NCBI GenBank assembly: GCA_902797565.1
Contig: CADBTO010000105.1
Coordinates: forward strand, 1 to 7,597
DNA from: an uncultured Lachnospiraceae bacterium
GTDB lineage: Bacteria > Bacillota > Clostridia > Lachnospirales > Lachnospiraceae
Length of the DNA: 7,597 bases
Direction of reading: 5' to 3'
Shown in pieces: positions 5,551 through 7,597 of this stretch. Both the position numbers and the translations under genes were made by a program. Each line of letters starts with the position of its first letter. Position 1 is the first letter of the stretch. The notes below the pieces were generated by a model. It was not told the origin of the DNA, ran no database searches, and saw only the letters and a program-made list of their open reading frames with translations.

Positions 5551-7597
5551 TTATGATGCCCCCAGATTATACAGGAGCGTCTGGATCATTTCATTTACCA
5601 CATTGATATATCGGCTGGAAGCATTATACGCATTCTGGAACTTGATCATAGACTGCAGTTCCTCGTCCGCATTCACGCCAAGAACCGCCTGCCGCTGTTC
5701 CTCCACAGAACGCTTTGTCACGTCAAGGCTCTCCGCCGTTGTCTTCATGACACTGCTGTTATTCCACAAATCCGAACAGAGTTTTGAATAGAAATTCGCA
5801 AACGATACCGGCGTTTCATCACTGGGATTCAGATGGTATCCATCTTTCTTCCAGACCGCATACGCGCCTTCTGCCATATCAAACCCGATATCCCCGTTCT
5901 GGTGCTTGAATGGAACGAGCGAAGGGAGCTCCCGGATATCCTGCTGCAGCTGCAGCTCTGTCAGGGAATACAGCGTGGCCGTATCTTCCGGATCTTCTTC
6001 ATTGTACGCATAAGTAATATATTCATTCCCGGCAAGGTCGTAATAATGCACCTCGGCATAGCGGGACTTGCTCCGCCGTTCGAAAAGCTCCCGCGGCGGC
6101 AGTTCCCCATCCCTTCCCACACATGCATTCTCCGTATCGCAGACCTGGGTCTTATGCTGTTCCAGCTTCCACTGCTTCCCCTCGGTATCGTAACCGATGA
6201 TATAGGCTTCTTCCGTGATGGATACACCACCCAGCGTAATGGGGCCGGTTGTACTTCCTCCCGCGATGGTTCCTTCATAATAACTCTGCTTGGTATTCGG
6301 ATCCACCACCTTCTTCACATCCGTGATCGTCACGGCTGCTCCGGTTCCGCCTTCCCTAGCTTCAATATACTCCTTACCCTGCGCGTCCTTCCGGACGATG
6401 CAGTTGTAATAATTGATATTCTGCGTCTGCGTGCCATTCGAAGACGTACCCAGGATATGATCATCCGCCATCAGACGGTATGTGTCAAGACCATTCTGTT
6501 TTTCCACCTCAACACCAGACTCCTGCACCGTATAGGTATCCTGCAGAAGTTCCGGCATTTCAAACTCTGTCAACGGAGAGAAGTAATTGTTGATGCTCGT
6601 CACCATTTCATGGATCATATAATCCAGTTCTGCCTCGGTATTGCGCATAACGGAATTGGAAATTCCCTGATCATACTGCTCTGAAGTCAACCCCGTGATA
6701 TCCGTATAATTTGCCGGGCTTTCCCCGCGCGCAAGCAAGAGACCCTTGACCCTGCCAACATCCATCTCCGCTTCGCTGCGGATATTTTTCAGATTGAATG
6801 CTTCGTACACCGTACCCTTGGCAGGATCCGAAAGATGCTGCCAGTATGGGGTGATATAGCCCGTCACCTTGTCCCTTTGCATCGATATCTGATATACTTT
6901 GTCAATATCTACCAGAACCTGGCCTTCAATCTGCACCTTGACAATCCCGTCTATATTTTCCTGGTATGTGATATTGCAAAGTTCCGCAAGTTCATCCAAC
7001 GCCTGATCCCGCGCATCCCGCATTTCCATTGCAGTCTCCACGTGTGCAGATTCTACAGACTGGATTCCATCATTCAACTTGCCTATTTTTTTCGACAATT
7101 CGTTGATTTTGTCAACCTTGTCCTTGATTTCCTGATTGATCACGCTCTGGTAGTTTTTCATCCCATCATACACTGCCTGGGCGCGTGAGATGAACAACTC
7201 GCATTTCTGCGCCAGCACATTCTGCACTTCTGCAAGTTCCGGCGTTTTTGCGAATTCATTAAAGGCATCATACAGATCCCCGATCGCCTCTGAAAATCCC
7301 GTTCCCTGCCCTTCCCGAAGCAGCGTATCAATCTCGTCTGCGGCCTCAAAGGTTGCCTGATAGAATTCGTATCGTCCCGCTTCCGTTCGATAAGACCGAT
7401 CCAGGTACATATCCCGCGTATGGATCACATCTCCGATTTCCACACCCAGTCCGGAATACATATCGCTGATATTTGCTGTTCCGAACCGGTTGTAGTTCCT
7501 GTCTGCAAAAATAACCTGCTCGCGCACATACCCTTTGGTATCTACGTTGGACAGGTTATTTGCAACCACATTCATGGCATTTTGTGCGCCCCGAAGA
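5551..7597 (-). CDS. flgK: FlgK (HAP1), hook-filament junction protein, first copy, 5' end cut off
   Basis: At least 681 residues are visible; the frame is open to the right edge and continues upstream of the internal Met at 7575 as LRGAQNA. About 15 N-terminal residues should be missing, by comparison with the other FlgK here. The visible start is NVVANNLSNVDTKGYVREQ, the rod/hook/HAP motif. A helical D1 region follows, with coiled-coil stretches (counting from the Met at 7575, about 75-200, ending in EMRDARDQALDELAEL). The middle is beta-rich and variable (about 205-560). The C-terminal D0 helix is MIKFQNAYNASSRYINVVNEM (643-663). With about 695 residues in total it is larger than typical FlgK. 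Six cysteines are visible, two as C-x5-C (479 and 485), unusual for exported flagellar subunits. It is followed closely by a strong terminator, so it probably ends the preceding transcription unit. Confidence 0.93.
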   Translation of the reverse strand, partial: LRGAQNAMNVVANNLSNVDTKGYVREQVIFADRNYNRFGTANISDMYSGLGVEIGDVIHTRDMYLDRSYRTEAGRYEFYQATFEAADEIDTLLREGQGTGFSEAIGDLYDAFNEFAKTPELAEVQNVLAQKCELFISRAQAVYDGMKNYQSVINQEIKDKVDKINELSKKIGKLNDGIQSVESAHVETAMEMRDARDQALDELAELCNITYQENIDGIVKVQIEGQVLVDIDKVYQISMQRDKVTGYITPYWQHLSDPAKGTVYEAFNLKNIRSEAEMDVGRVKGLLLARGESPANYTDITGLTSEQYDQGISNSVMRNTEAELDYMIHEMVTSINNYFSPLTEFEMPELLQDTYTVQESGVEVEKQNGLDTYRLMADDHILGTSSNGTQTQNINYYNCIVRKDAQGKEYIEAREGGTGAAVTITDVKKVVDPNTKQSYYEGTIAGGSTTGPITLGGVSITEEAYIIGYDTEGKQWKLEQHKTQVCDTENACVGRDGELPPRELFERRSKSRYAEVHYYDLAGNEYITYAYNEEDPEDTATLYSLTELQLQQDIRELPSLVPFKHQNGDIGFDMAEGAYAVWKKDGYHLNPSDETPVSFANFYSKLCSDLWNNSSVMKTTAESLDVTKRSVEEQRQAVLGVNADEELQSMIKFQNAYNASSRYINVVNEMIQTLLYNLGAS

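Noticed and set aside
5833..6684. 283-codon plus-strand open frame
   Set aside because: Antisense to flgK1; shadow composition and no domain.

Overview
Every gene in this window lies on the minus strand and belongs to the late flagellar (hook-filament junction) cluster of a Gram-positive bacterium. In transcription order, right to left, they are: flgK copy 1 (5' end cut off by the window edge), flgK copy 2, flgL, fliW, csrA, and the first 58 codons of a flaG-like gene that runs off the left edge. The FliW/CsrA pair, strong AGGAGG-type Shine-Dalgarno (SD) sites, a GCCGATAT-type sigma-28/SigD promoter and A/T-flanked intrinsic terminators point to Bacillota. Balanced base composition, two tandem FlgK proteins and very large junction proteins suggest Clostridia, probably Lachnospiraceae; the family is inference. 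The order matches the Bacillus subtilis flgK-flgL-(yviE)-fliW-csrA-hag-flaG region, with a second flgK added and with yviE and hag absent at this position.

Layout: flgK1 (7597-5551) ends at a GCAA-tetraloop intrinsic terminator (5535-5503). A leader of about 270 nt holds a sigma-28-like promoter candidate (5406-5380) and precedes flgK2 (5278-3326). A 60-nt gap with a 30-nt-period direct repeat and an SD hairpin leads to flgL (3265-1109). Another 60-nt gap leads to fliW (1048-581), and csrA (564-346) follows after 16 nt. After csrA comes a long terminator hairpin (309-251) that overlaps a near-perfect sigma-28 promoter (319-292). The flaG-like leader that follows ends in a canonical CsrA-binding hairpin whose loop holds the SD (194-179).

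How it works together: FlgK and FlgL form the junction between hook and filament. CsrA is an RNA-binding translational repressor, and FliW is its protein antagonist, which in B. subtilis is released when flagellin is exported. In B. subtilis CsrA represses hag. Here the gene directly after csrA, with the sigma-28 promoter and the CsrA hairpin, is not flagellin but a FlaG-like ORF. The regulatory DNA is the most interesting part of the window: a promoter built into a terminator stem, and CsrA-type sites at several start codons. No mobile element, CRISPR array, tRNA or rRNA was seen.
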